NCBI GenBank assembly: GCA_964397545.1
Contig: CAYNIW010000032.1
Span: 1-14,187, forward strand
Reading direction: 5' to 3'
Length of the DNA: 14,187 bases
DNA from: JAFGIG01 sp964397545
GTDB lineage: Bacteria > SDB-A
Part shown: positions 1 to 7,173 of the stretch, piece after piece
How positions within the stretch are numbered: position 1 is the first letter of the stretch
Layout of the letters: every line of letters starts with the position of its first letter
Notes under the pieces: generated by a model
The model's database searches: none
Seen by the model: the letters and a program-made list of their open reading frames with translations, nothing else
What the model was told of the DNA's origin: nothing
Program-made: the position numbers and the translations under genes

Positions 1-54
1 AGGCTCGAAGCGGCCGCGAGCGTGTTCAGCGGAAAGATTATTGTAGCCGAATAA
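1..54 (+). CDS. 3' end of a secreted protein with T9SS-like C-terminal sorting domain (partial)
   Basis: Only the last 17 codons and the TAA stop (52-54) are inside the window. They read RLEAAASVFSGKIIVAE. This matches the C-terminus of the next gene (RLEAMGNVFSGKIIIAE) at 13 of 17 residues, so the two are probably paralogous at least in their sorting domains. The ending, an aromatic residue followed by SGKII and an acidic last residue, is typical of the final strand of type IX secretion type A sorting domains. The rest of the protein lies upstream of the window, so its main function cannot be stated. A strong terminator hairpin follows 18 nt after the stop. Confidence 0.8.
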   Translation, partial: RLEAAASVFSGKIIVAE

Positions 55-72
55 CTTTTCTCTGAGATCTAT

Positions 73-102
73 AAGAAAGGGCGGGTTTTCCCGCCCTTTC
101 TT
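73..102 (+). terminator. Intrinsic terminator after the partial gene
   Basis: A perfect 13-bp stem is formed by 73-85 (AAGAAAGGGCGGG) and 90-102 (CCCGCCCTTTCTT), closed by a TTTT loop. The stem is GC-rich at the loop end, and the 3' arm ends in a T-rich run reaching 103. It lies 18 nt downstream of the stop at 54. The hairpin core is identical to the one after the next gene. Confidence 0.85.
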
Positions 103-118
103 TAGTAAAAAAAATATA

Positions 119-148
119 TAGACAGATACGAAATAAAATGTTTATATA
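119..148 (+). promoter_or_regulatory. Possible sigma70-type promoter for the 230-1201 gene
   Basis: TAGACA at 119-124 (5 of 6 match to TTGACA) is followed after 18 nt by TATATA at 143-148. This lies between the upstream terminator and the start codon and would give a leader of about 75 nt. The surrounding DNA is AT-rich, so chance hits are easy and the exact -10 is ambiguous (TATATA also occurs at 145-150). It is the only reasonable candidate in the gap. Confidence 0.35.
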
Positions 149-218
149 TAAGTCGCTTATGGAAGAGAAAGTAAGTGTAAAGGCTAAAATAAGCCGAAGT
201 TTTTTGTAAACTCATTGC

Positions 219-226
219 AGGAGGTG
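219..226 (+). promoter_or_regulatory. Shine-Dalgarno site that decides the GTG start at 230
   Basis: AGGAGGTG at 219-226 is a near-perfect anti-Shine-Dalgarno match. From AGGAGG to the GTG at 230-232 is 5 nt, a good spacing. The longer reading from TTG at 215 would put this site inside the coding region, so the GTG start is preferred. Confidence 0.8.
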
Positions 227-229
227 TCA

Positions 230-1201
230 GTGAAGACAGCTTTGTTTTTTGTATCTGTCGCTCTTTTGATCTCTGCGTGTCTTGTCGCCGGCAATGAACT
301 GGAGATTTCTTCTCCTTTCATTCCGACACAAAGCAGCGGTGTTAATCACTCTCCGACGGAAGACGTTCTCTGGTCTCAGATCCCCGACTCGGTCGCGGGA
401 ACCGGTTTTTCATGTCAGATTGATTCTGTTTATCCCTTTGAATCGGAACTCGCGGACGACATCGAGAACAACAGCGGTTCGCCTTGGGACATAGATTCCA
501 TTCACACCTATTGGTCTAACTGGAACGGGTTCAGCAGCTGGGCTTTAGTCCCAAATTTCCGCGTAATGCTCTACGAGGACAGCGGAGTAGCTACTCCAAT
601 GCCGAAAATGACGCCTTCTCAGATGGTCGTCGTCGAAGCGGCGAATTACACTGCTTACGGCGCCAACCCTTACAGGGTAATGCTCAATCTGACCGGACTC
701 GGATTTCAGGTTCCGGCCGGCAGATGGTGGCTTGTCGTCCAGCCTTCGACTTCATTTTCAGCCAACGGTCAGACCGGATGGCAGTGCTCTGTCGGAATAG
801 GAAACGGACAGGAATGGTATCAGGCATTTGTCCTTCTCGGCATAAATAAATGGACTTCGGCTTCGGCGCAGGGATATGCAGGACAGGAAGCCGGATTTAT
901 CCTCTACGGAACCGCTCTTTCAGTAGAAGAGACCCCCGTAGATGTTCCTTCGACGGTTCAGTGCAGACTCGTCTCGGCATTCTCGGGGAACGTCTTAGTC
1001 GAATTGGCTCTTCCTTCATCTTCCGATGTTTCATTCAGAGTAATGGACATAACCGGAAGAATGGTCGGATCGAGAGATTTCAACGCCGGAGCGGGAACTC
1101 ACACAGTGTCTCTGGACAAAAACCTCGGAACGGGAACGTATTTCTACAGGCTCGAAGCTATGGGAAACGTCTTCTCAGGAAAGATAATCATAGCAGAATA
1201 A
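230..1201 (+). CDS. Secreted protein of unknown function with T9SS type A-like C-terminal sorting domain
   Basis: The protein is 323 residues from the GTG start chosen on its Shine-Dalgarno site. Residues 1-21 form a signal peptide (MK followed by a hydrophobic stretch to LVAG). Cys17 sits in ISAC, which could be read as a weak lipobox, but the hydrophobic core continues past it, so ordinary signal peptidase I cleavage is more likely. Residues about 60-230 look like a beta-rich extracellular domain (ADDIE near 75-79, many Trp and Tyr) that I do not recognise beyond a resemblance to other secreted FCB beta-sandwich domains. Residues about 243-323 are a T9SS type A-like sorting domain: SFRVMDITGRMV (268-279), GTYFYRLEA (302-310) and SGKIIIAE at the end. 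By family knowledge this domain directs outer-membrane translocation and is often removed and replaced by a surface anchor. It is monocistronic, bounded by two similar terminators. The enzymatic or structural role is unknown. Confidence 0.85.
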   Translation: MKTALFFVSVALLISACLVAGNELEISSPFIPTQSSGVNHSPTEDVLWSQIPDSVAGTGFSCQIDSVYPFESELADDIENNSGSPWDIDSIHTYWSNWNGFSSWALVPNFRVMLYEDSGVATPMPKMTPSQMVVVEAANYTAYGANPYRVMLNLTGLGFQVPAGRWWLVVQPSTSFSANGQTGWQCSVGIGNGQEWYQAFVLLGINKWTSASAQGYAGQEAGFILYGTALSVEETPVDVPSTVQCRLVSAFSGNVLVELALPSSSDVSFRVMDITGRMVGSRDFNAGAGTHTVSLDKNLGTGTYFYRLEAMGNVFSGKIIIAE

Positions 1202-1218
1202 GCTCTGTTTCAAGAGAT

Positions 1219-1252
1219 ATAAAAAAGGGCGGGTTTTCCCGCCCTTTTTTAT
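1219..1252. terminator. Bidirectional intrinsic terminator between convergent genes
   Basis: A perfect 15-bp stem runs from 1219-1233 to 1238-1252 with a TTTT loop. The GC core is AAAGGGCGGG / CCCGCCCTTT. Flanking A and T runs give a T-run 3' of the stem on both strands, so it can stop the plus-strand gene (stop at 1201) and the long minus-strand operon (last stop at 1298). The core matches the hairpin at 73-102. Confidence 0.88.
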
Positions 1253-1297
1253 TATCTGAACTCCGGTTTTCTTTCCGGTTATTCTCAAAAAGTTATT

Positions 1298-4081
1298 TTA
1301 CCTGACGTTAAAATATTTGCCCCAAATCTTTCTATCCCCGAATTCAACTGAAAGAAAGTAATTACCCACGGGAAGAGATGCTCCCTCCGAGTCTCTCCAC
1401 GAATAGAAAATTCGCTCCGAAAAACCGTATGTCATGTCGAAAACTTTTCTGCCCGTCACGTCGAAAACTCTGAGGGTCAAATCCTTTTTCCCTGAAACGG
1501 GCGAAAGAAAGATTTCTACACCGCCGGTGACCTGTCTGAGAACCGGCAGTGAGTTTTGATCCTCAGGATTCGGGTTTTCTTCCATTCCAACCTGACCGAG
1601 ATACGAAAAACAGTCAAGAATGAAATCCCTTGCGTCCCCGTGTTCCATGAAATACAGGGGATAGCCGTTGACGATGAACTTGAGCGAGTCGTTTTCGCCT
1701 ATTGTGGTCGGATTTCCCGACTGGGGATACCCCTGACCCCACACCCCGAGTGTGTCGGCGCGAGCGGTCGTAAAATAAGTCGCCCTGTCCATTTTCCCGT
1801 TCCAGGAAGGAAGCATGAGTGAAGAGTTTACCGACACGTCGCCGAAACCGTTTTTGCCCTCGGAAGTCTCAAAATTTTTCTGCGTGACGACTTCAGCCTG
1901 CGATATGCCGAATAAGGCGAGGAAAGAAGGATCTGACCCTTCGAAAACCCTCCATCCTGAAATGATTATTTTCCCTCCGGCGGCAAGATATGACCTTATA
2001 AGAGCCGGTTGGTCTTTCACCTGGCTTGTTGATGTGTATTCGTCGCTGTGCCAGAGAACGCACTGATAATGCCCGAGAAGCGAAAGATCCGGCATCGCCG
2101 AGTCGCAGTGGAAGATATCGTGGGCTATCCCCTCCATTAAGCTTGCGTAAGCTGAATCTATCTGTGCGTCCGTCGGCATTATAGTCTGAGACCCGTTCCC
2201 GCCCTCGGATTCATCGACAAGTAGTATTCTCCTGTCGAAAGGAAAGCTGACAGGCGATGCCGAAGCTGTGTCTGACGGAAAACTCTCCCAGTCCCCTTGT
2301 ATTGAATACGTCACGTAAAAGGTATATTTCTGTCCGTTTGTCAGGTCTTCGGCGAGGAAAAACGTGTCGGTTAAAAGCGAAGTATTGAGTTTTTGAAATG
2401 CGGTTGAACCGTATTGCGCCCCATAGACGCTGTAACCCAGAACTTCCGCGAGAGGGCATAAAGACCAATACAGCATAACTGACTCGTCGAGAGAAAGAAG
2501 AAGAGAAATTTCAACCTCAACTTTTTCCGTAGAGGATGTGAACTGGGTCCTGTAGGGGTCCAAAGACACAGAATCAGCCCCGACGGAGTAAAAATTATCA
2601 GAGGTATCGCTTTGCGCCGTCGCCCTGAAAAAGAAAGTGTCCGCTGATGAAAAAGCAAAAAGAGGCGCTTTTACCGTGAAATCCGTGGCGGAGTTCGAAT
2701 GAGTCCACGCCTTGACGAGAAGGCTGTCTCCGGTGCCTTCTTTTCTGAAAGCCGTCCATCTCATCTGAGGCGTCCCGGACCCGAGAACCCACTGCTGGAA
2801 AAACCATGTCAGGTTTTCTCCGCAGTAGTTTGAAAAAACAGTGTCAACATCATGCCATGTCACCGTCGATCCGCCATGGATGACTGCGATTTCTCTCAGT
2901 GAGCCGTAAAACAGCGAATCTCCTATCATGAAACGCAGGGCGTAGAATACGGATCCCGGCCTTTCGTATGTCAGGTCCGAATAATAGTGCTGCCATGGAG
3001 GGTCATACATGGGAAAGATTCCGTTCGTGTTTTCCCATGATATGTAGCTGTTTCTGACGTCCCTCATGTAGTTGTGCATAGCGGTCTGGCCGGATACATG
3101 TTCGACGAAAATCCCCTCGGAAAAAGTGGCGAGCCCCTCGTTGAACCAGACTTCCTTTTTACTTTCGGTTGTGACGAAATCCCCCCACCACATGTGGGAA
3201 AGCTCGTGGGCGAAAAGTATTTCGTATGTTCCCATTCCGGTTACAACAGAAGAACCGACGAGAATGGAATTCTGGTTTTCCATCGCTCCCGGAAGGCTGA
3301 CCTCAGCGTAGGCGATTTTCGCGAAAGGATAACTGCCGTATCTGCTCTCGTAAGCCTGAAGCATATCCGAAAGCCTCGCCAAATCGTTTGAGAGTTTAGC
3401 TGAATCTTGCGGGTAAGCAGCTAAAAGAACCGGTATTCCTCCGACAGAGTAGTTTCTCAGAGAATAAGCGCTCGCGGCGAGCCCCTGAAGGTAGGGAGAA
3501 AGAGAGCGGGTTTCCCTCCAGAAAAACTTTTTCCTGCTTCCGGAGAGTTGTATAACGGAGTCGAGGACTCCGTTTGAAACCACGAAGAGGTTTTCAGGGA
3601 CGGTGTAATACTGCCGGACCAGGGCTTTGTGCCTGTGGTCGTCGAGGCAGGGAACCCAGGTCTTGAGGCCGAAGGGCGCGTGGCAGGAAAAAATGAGCGT
3701 GGGGTCAATGAAAATTCCGCCTGAGGCGAAAGGAGTCGGAATAGGAACCGGCACAGCACGGTAGAAAATGTCGAGAGACAGAGTTTCTGATGGTGCGTAA
3801 ATTCTGTCCAACGATATGACGAGAAGGCTGTCAGTCTGGTAAAAAAACATGTTTATGTTGTCCTTTTTGACGCTGTCGGCTACCGGAGAGACGCAGTCGA
3901 GTCTTATTGTATCGGTTGAACTCAGGCAGATGAAATCCTCCGTCGCCCTGCCTATGACCGAATCATACTGGGGTTTGATCTCTATGTCCGTGAACCTGTA
4001 TGTGTTCAGCCAGCAAGAGTCGTCACAGAAGACCGCCGTCGAGATTAAAATCAGGGTGATGAACAACGATTTCTTTATCAT
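1298..4081 (-). CDS. Secreted M1-family zinc aminopeptidase with C-terminal sorting domain
   Basis: The 927-residue protein has a signal peptide (about 1-20). Its M1 peptidase domain spans roughly 25-450. GAMEN (265-269) binds the substrate N-terminus. HELSH (292-296) with Glu315 in WFNEGLA forms the HEXXH-X18-E zinc site. Tyr372 in TYERPG is the likely transition-state tyrosine, so it should be an active gluzincin aminopeptidase. The usual M1 helical C-terminal domain is absent. Instead there is a fibronectin III-like stretch (about 520-610) and an alpha/beta domain (about 617-830; RRILLVDES, CVLWHSDEY, LAAGGKIIISG) like the ThuA/amidotransferase-like modules of other secreted FCB proteins. 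A T9SS-type sorting domain follows (about 850-927; LRVFDVTGRKV, VGNYFLSVEF). The ATG at 4081 has a strong Shine-Dalgarno. It is last in the operon and overlaps the upstream kinase by 59 nt. The likely role is surface or extracellular peptide degradation; the substrate is unknown. Confidence 0.93.
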   Translation of the reverse strand: MIKKSLFITLILISTAVFCDDSCWLNTYRFTDIEIKPQYDSVIGRATEDFICLSSTDTIRLDCVSPVADSVKKDNINMFFYQTDSLLVISLDRIYAPSETLSLDIFYRAVPVPIPTPFASGGIFIDPTLIFSCHAPFGLKTWVPCLDDHRHKALVRQYYTVPENLFVVSNGVLDSVIQLSGSRKKFFWRETRSLSPYLQGLAASAYSLRNYSVGGIPVLLAAYPQDSAKLSNDLARLSDMLQAYESRYGSYPFAKIAYAEVSLPGAMENQNSILVGSSVVTGMGTYEILFAHELSHMWWGDFVTTESKKEVWFNEGLATFSEGIFVEHVSGQTAMHNYMRDVRNSYISWENTNGIFPMYDPPWQHYYSDLTYERPGSVFYALRFMIGDSLFYGSLREIAVIHGGSTVTWHDVDTVFSNYCGENLTWFFQQWVLGSGTPQMRWTAFRKEGTGDSLLVKAWTHSNSATDFTVKAPLFAFSSADTFFFRATAQSDTSDNFYSVGADSVSLDPYRTQFTSSTEKVEVEISLLLSLDESVMLYWSLCPLAEVLGYSVYGAQYGSTAFQKLNTSLLTDTFFLAEDLTNGQKYTFYVTYSIQGDWESFPSDTASASPVSFPFDRRILLVDESEGGNGSQTIMPTDAQIDSAYASLMEGIAHDIFHCDSAMPDLSLLGHYQCVLWHSDEYTSTSQVKDQPALIRSYLAAGGKIIISGWRVFEGSDPSFLALFGISQAEVVTQKNFETSEGKNGFGDVSVNSSLMLPSWNGKMDRATYFTTARADTLGVWGQGYPQSGNPTTIGENDSLKFIVNGYPLYFMEHGDARDFILDCFSYLGQVGMEENPNPEDQNSLPVLRQVTGGVEIFLSPVSGKKDLTLRVFDVTGRKVFDMTYGFSERIFYSWRDSEGASLPVGNYFLSVEFGDRKIWGKYFNVR

Positions 4082-4976
4082 TTTGCCTCCTCAACTGGGT
4101 AAATGCATTTTGTCCGAAAAGAAAGACAAGCGCTCCGCCCACAGACGAAAGCCCTTCGTCTTTAACCAAGAGATTTTCCAAACCAAGGATTTTAATTATT
4201 TTTCTGCGGAAAAAACCGCAGTGGATACAGACCCCTCCCCTCAGCGCGTAATGTTTGGAACCCGTTTCATGGGCTAAATCCAATACTAAACAGGATATCT
4301 CTTCTGCGGCACCTTCGAATATTTTTTCTGCCTCTTTCATGCCTTTTTCGACAGCCGTCTGCAGTTCATAGGTCAGAAGAGAAATTTCCCGGATGGGATT
4401 GCCGCAGGACAAGTAGCTTCTCACTAAATCCATGGGTGAGAGTTTTTTCAGTTCGCAGAGAAACCGGATCAGTTCCGAATCGTGAATTTTCCCGTCTAAA
4501 TAATGAGCTATTTCAATGAGAACTTTTTTACCAATCCAGAATCCGCTGCCCTCGTCTCCGAGAAGATGTCCCCATCCCCCCCGTCTTTTAATCTCGTTTC
4601 TATCGCTGAGCGAAAAAGCTATCGAACCTGTCCCTGAAATAACTAAAATCTCTCCCGGTTCTGAAAATGCCCCGAGGTAAGCGGCGTGTGCGTCGTTGAT
4701 AACTGAAGTCATTCCGCGATGACCGATGTTTAAGAGAGTTTCTGAAAAAAATGCTTTTTCCGCGTCCGTGTAAAGGCCCGCCATAGCGGCGCAGAGAGGC
4801 GAAGAAGCGTCATATCCGGGGCACTTTGAGAACAGTTCGGATAAATGGTCTGCAAGATTATTTTTTATTCTTAAAAAATTTCCTTCGGGGGATGAAGCGC
4901 TGGAGACTATTTTCCAGTTTTCAAATACAAAAAAGCGTAGTCCGTTTCCTCCTCCTTCCAATACAAGAGCTTTCAC
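4023..4976 (-). CDS. BadF/BadG/BcrA/BcrD-family ATPase, N-acetylglucosamine kinase-like
   Basis: The GTG at 4976 is chosen because it gives a GTGA overlap with the lpxK stop and has GGAG 8 nt upstream. An ATG at 5030 would add 18 residues not seen in the family. The 317-residue protein has the ASKHA sugar kinase order: first phosphate loop LEGGGNG (6-12), NDAHAA (94-99) with Asp95 as likely catalytic base, SGTGS (114-118), GGWGHLLGDEGSGFW (133-147) and RGGV (246-249). The GxGxLLGDEGSG block is typical of NAGK-type members, which phosphorylate free GlcNAc or related amino sugars in the cytoplasm. The first phosphate motif is unusual: the family normally has DGGGTKT, here E replaces D and N replaces T. 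Placement after lpxK suggests amino-sugar recycling tied to envelope synthesis, but the substrate is inferred. The last ~19 residues lie in the 59-nt overlap with the M1 gene. Confidence 0.85.
   Translation of the reverse strand: MKALVLEGGGNGLRFFVFENWKIVSSASSPEGNFLRIKNNLADHLSELFSKCPGYDASSPLCAAMAGLYTDAEKAFFSETLLNIGHRGMTSVINDAHAAYLGAFSEPGEILVISGTGSIAFSLSDRNEIKRRGGWGHLLGDEGSGFWIGKKVLIEIAHYLDGKIHDSELIRFLCELKKLSPMDLVRSYLSCGNPIREISLLTYELQTAVEKGMKEAEKIFEGAAEEISCLVLDLAHETGSKHYALRGGVCIHCGFFRRKIIKILGLENLLVKDEGLSSVGGALVFLFGQNAFTQLRRQNDKEIVVHHPDFNLDGGLL
4086..4092 (-). promoter_or_regulatory. Strong Shine-Dalgarno of the M1 peptidase inside the upstream kinase ORF
   Basis: On the minus strand GAGGAGG is followed by CAAA and then the ATG at 4081. 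It is among the best ribosome-binding sites in the operon and lies entirely within the 3' coding region of the sugar kinase, where it is read in frame as part of codons for Leu-Arg-Arg. It suggests independent, efficient initiation of the secreted peptidase. Confidence 0.75.
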
Positions 4977-5932
4977 TTCAGAGTCTCCATGACGGCGGTT
5001 TCCAAAATATTTTCGGATCCTTTGAGCCATTTCACTTCAGAACGAATGACAGCGCAATCAAACGGCAGTTTTATTGCATCTTTTTCAGTGCAAAGGACAT
5101 GGGAACATGCGTGTTTTTCTGCCTCAGATAAAATATTTTTAGTATCTTTCTCGGAGAAGACATGGTGATCTTTGAAAAAAAGAGATCCCCCGACAGAAAA
5201 ACCGGACTCGAGGAGATTTTTAAGGAGTCTTTGAGGTTTTGCAATAGAACTCACGAAAAAAAATTTTTGCTCTCCGGAGAATTTTATGCCGTTTTTTTCC
5301 ACAGCGGCAATGGCAAAATCGCAGAATAGTTTCGGTATTGAGGATAATTCGGGATATCTTGAAAAATCACGGGGAACAATGTTTTTTTTTGCTCTCGTGA
5401 ATATGACGATGTCCGCCCGCCTTGAAGCTAAAAAAGGCTCTCTCAGCTTTCCCGCCGGCAGCAGACCTCCTGATTTAGGGTTCTCCCAGTCAATGAGGAG
5501 AATTTCGAGGTCTTTACAGATGCCGTATTGCTGATAGCCGTCATCAAGCAAGACAGCCCCTACGCCGGGAAACTTTTTCTGAAGCAGTCTGAATCCGCGA
5601 GCTCTGTTCTTGTCTGCGACGACAGGAAAAGATGGATGTTTTTTCGATATCATTCTGACCTCGTCGCCGGCGGATTTGAGATCAGGAGTGACAAAGCCGG
5701 TGTAAGATCCTCCGTAACCCCTCGCTAAAAGGGCTCCGTATATTCCTTTTTTCTCGAATATGCCGAGAATTAAAGACACTATCTGCGTCTTTCCCGTCCC
5801 GCCGCATTCGAGATTTCCAACGCTTATTGTCTTTACGGGGAATTTTGTTTTTTTCATCGTCTTTATTTTTTTATCAAAGGAATAAAGAGCCAAATATGGC
5901 CCGGCAAGAGGGTAAAGAAAGAATTTCAGCAT
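4973..5932 (-). CDS. lpxK: Tetraacyldisaccharide 4'-kinase
   Basis: LpxK transfers the ATP gamma-phosphate to the 4' position of the tetraacyl disaccharide to make lipid IVA, at the cytoplasmic face of the inner membrane. The 319 residues fit the family length. An N-terminal hydrophobic anchor (about 1-18) precedes the family P-loop GNLECGGTGKT (39-49). Then come LLARGYGG (68-75), DDGYQQ (130-135; usually DDGFQH, so the final His is Gln here), LPAGKLREP (158-166), FFKDHHVF (252-259) and TEKDAIKL (282-289). The ATG at 5932 overlaps the kdtA stop by 7 nt and has no clear Shine-Dalgarno, so translation is probably coupled. It ends in a GTGA overlap with the sugar kinase. Confidence 0.95.
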   Translation of the reverse strand: MLKFFLYPLAGPYLALYSFDKKIKTMKKTKFPVKTISVGNLECGGTGKTQIVSLILGIFEKKGIYGALLARGYGGSYTGFVTPDLKSAGDEVRMISKKHPSFPVVADKNRARGFRLLQKKFPGVGAVLLDDGYQQYGICKDLEILLIDWENPKSGGLLPAGKLREPFLASRRADIVIFTRAKKNIVPRDFSRYPELSSIPKLFCDFAIAAVEKNGIKFSGEQKFFFVSSIAKPQRLLKNLLESGFSVGGSLFFKDHHVFSEKDTKNILSEAEKHACSHVLCTEKDAIKLPFDCAVIRSEVKWLKGSENILETAVMETLK

Positions 5933-7173
5933 GGGAAATTAGGTGTTTTTTTTTCGATAATACTGAATATTTCTTCTTTTGACACGACAAGTTCGAGAGC
6001 CGCTTTCCTAATGTTTTCTGAAGCTGAACGCCTGAGCTCTTCGTTGGAGATAATTTTTTCCAGTGCGTTTTTCAGATCATCCTGGGATTGAACTATCCAT
6101 GCTCCTTTCGCCCTTGCGAGTTTTGTCATTGTCTCTTCGACATTCTGGAAGTAAGGGCCCATCAGGACGGGGACTCCCTGAAAAGCCGCTTCGAGGGGAT
6201 TGTGTCCGCCTGCATTGACCAAAGAACCGCCGATGAAAGCGACTTTTGCCTCTTTGTAAAATCTTTGGAGCTCTCCCAGGCTGTCAAGGACGGTGACGCC
6301 CGGAGATAATTTGGATACACGCGATCTGAGAACAGCGTCAATGTTTTTTGATTCAGCGCTTTTTATTATTTCCTGTGTCATGTCGAGATACCTCGGCGCC
6401 AGAAGAAGAGCTGTAAAAGGATATTTAATTTTCAGAAAGGAATAGACATCCAGTATCTTTTCGAATTCGCCTTTTCTGACAGGACCGGCGATCCAGAGAA
6501 ATGTTCCGTCGGCGACGGGTATAGGAGGAGGCAAAGGCTTTTCGTCCGAAGCCTTCAGGGAACCGGATCTTGAGATTTTGTCGGCGGGAACGCCTATGTC
6601 AATAAAACGGCGCGCGTTTAGTTCGTCCTGAGCAAAAACGTAGGTATAAGATGAGAGAACTCTTTTTAAAAATCTTCTGAAAGCTTTGTATCGGGGATAA
6701 GTCCTGTCGGATATTCTCGCGCTCAGAAGAAATACGGGTATTTTGTTGAGCCTGCAGAAAAAAAGAAAATTCGGCCAGATCTCGGTTTCTGTGAAAAGAA
6801 CACACGAAGGTTTTACCCTGTAAATGGCATTTATGACGCTCAAAGGAAAATCGAAAGGAAAGTATGAGGTCTTCACGTTTTTTCTCGAGAGAATTTCGTC
6901 GGCTCTGATAACCCCTGTCCTCGTGTAGGAAGTCACCAAAAATCTGAAACGCGGGTGTTTGGAGCTCAAATCAGAACACAGGGATTTGAGAGAATTGATT
7001 TCTCCTACGGATGAGCCGTGAATCCAGATGACGTATCTTTTTTTATATTTTGGAAGAAAACCCCAGCGGTTTATCCATTCCCTTCTGGTCTGAAGCATTT
7101 TGACCAGCATTATGACAGCTAAAAAAGGGAAAAAAACGGCAAGAAAGAAATTATACGCTATCACGCTCAGCAA
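5926..7173 (-). CDS. waaA: 3-deoxy-D-manno-octulosonic acid (Kdo) transferase
   Basis: KdtA/WaaA transfers Kdo from CMP-Kdo to lipid IVA at the inner membrane (GT30 family). The 415 residues start with a membrane anchor (about 5-26). IHGSSVGEIN (51-60) holds the likely catalytic base Glu58; FTETEIWPN (127-135) and GGSLVNAGGHNPLEAA (315-330) are the family motifs. The start is TTG at 7173, supported by AAGAGG five nt upstream and a 7-nt overlap with the preceding gene; a GTG at 7164 is possible but poorly spaced. Two usually conserved stretches differ: the STHxGE motif reads PVRKGE (231-236) and PRHxxR reads PRYLDM (260-265). Neighbours lpxB and lpxK support the assignment. Whether it adds one Kdo or more cannot be read from the sequence. 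Confidence 0.94.
   Translation of the reverse strand: MLSVIAYNFFLAVFFPFLAVIMLVKMLQTRREWINRWGFLPKYKKRYVIWIHGSSVGEINSLKSLCSDLSSKHPRFRFLVTSYTRTGVIRADEILSRKNVKTSYFPFDFPLSVINAIYRVKPSCVLFTETEIWPNFLFFCRLNKIPVFLLSARISDRTYPRYKAFRRFLKRVLSSYTYVFAQDELNARRFIDIGVPADKISRSGSLKASDEKPLPPPIPVADGTFLWIAGPVRKGEFEKILDVYSFLKIKYPFTALLLAPRYLDMTQEIIKSAESKNIDAVLRSRVSKLSPGVTVLDSLGELQRFYKEAKVAFIGGSLVNAGGHNPLEAAFQGVPVLMGPYFQNVEETMTKLARAKGAWIVQSQDDLKNALEKIISNEELRRSASENIRKAALELVVSKEEIFSIIEKKTPNFPC

Noticed and set aside
182..205. Short hairpin GGCT/AGCC followed by six T in the leader of the 230 gene, as an attenuator or riboswitch
   Set aside because: The stem is only 4 bp and no known riboswitch pattern is visible, so it is likely chance in AT-rich sequence.
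215..229. TTG at 215 as the start of the secreted protein gene
   Set aside because: It would place the AGGAGGTG ribosome site inside the gene and put extra residues before the signal peptide; the GTG at 230 has ideal spacing and gives a normal MK-hydrophobic signal.
850..1305. Long plus-strand reading frame over the secreted protein's 3' half
   Set aside because: It is out of frame with a clear sorting-domain gene, is rich in Arg and Ser without motifs, and reads through the terminator.
3074..3391. Plus-strand reading frame opposite the M1 zinc-site region
   Set aside because: It is antisense to well conserved catalytic motifs, and no ribosome site or family resemblance was seen.
4977..5030. 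ATG at 5030 as the start of the sugar kinase
   Set aside because: It adds 18 basic residues not expected before the first beta strand of the family and creates a 58-nt overlap; the GTG at 4976 gives a GTGA junction with a Shine-Dalgarno.
4826..5131. Plus-strand reading frame opposite the kinase and lpxK junction
   Set aside because: It is a mirror of two well supported genes with low-complexity Phe-rich translation and no support of its own.
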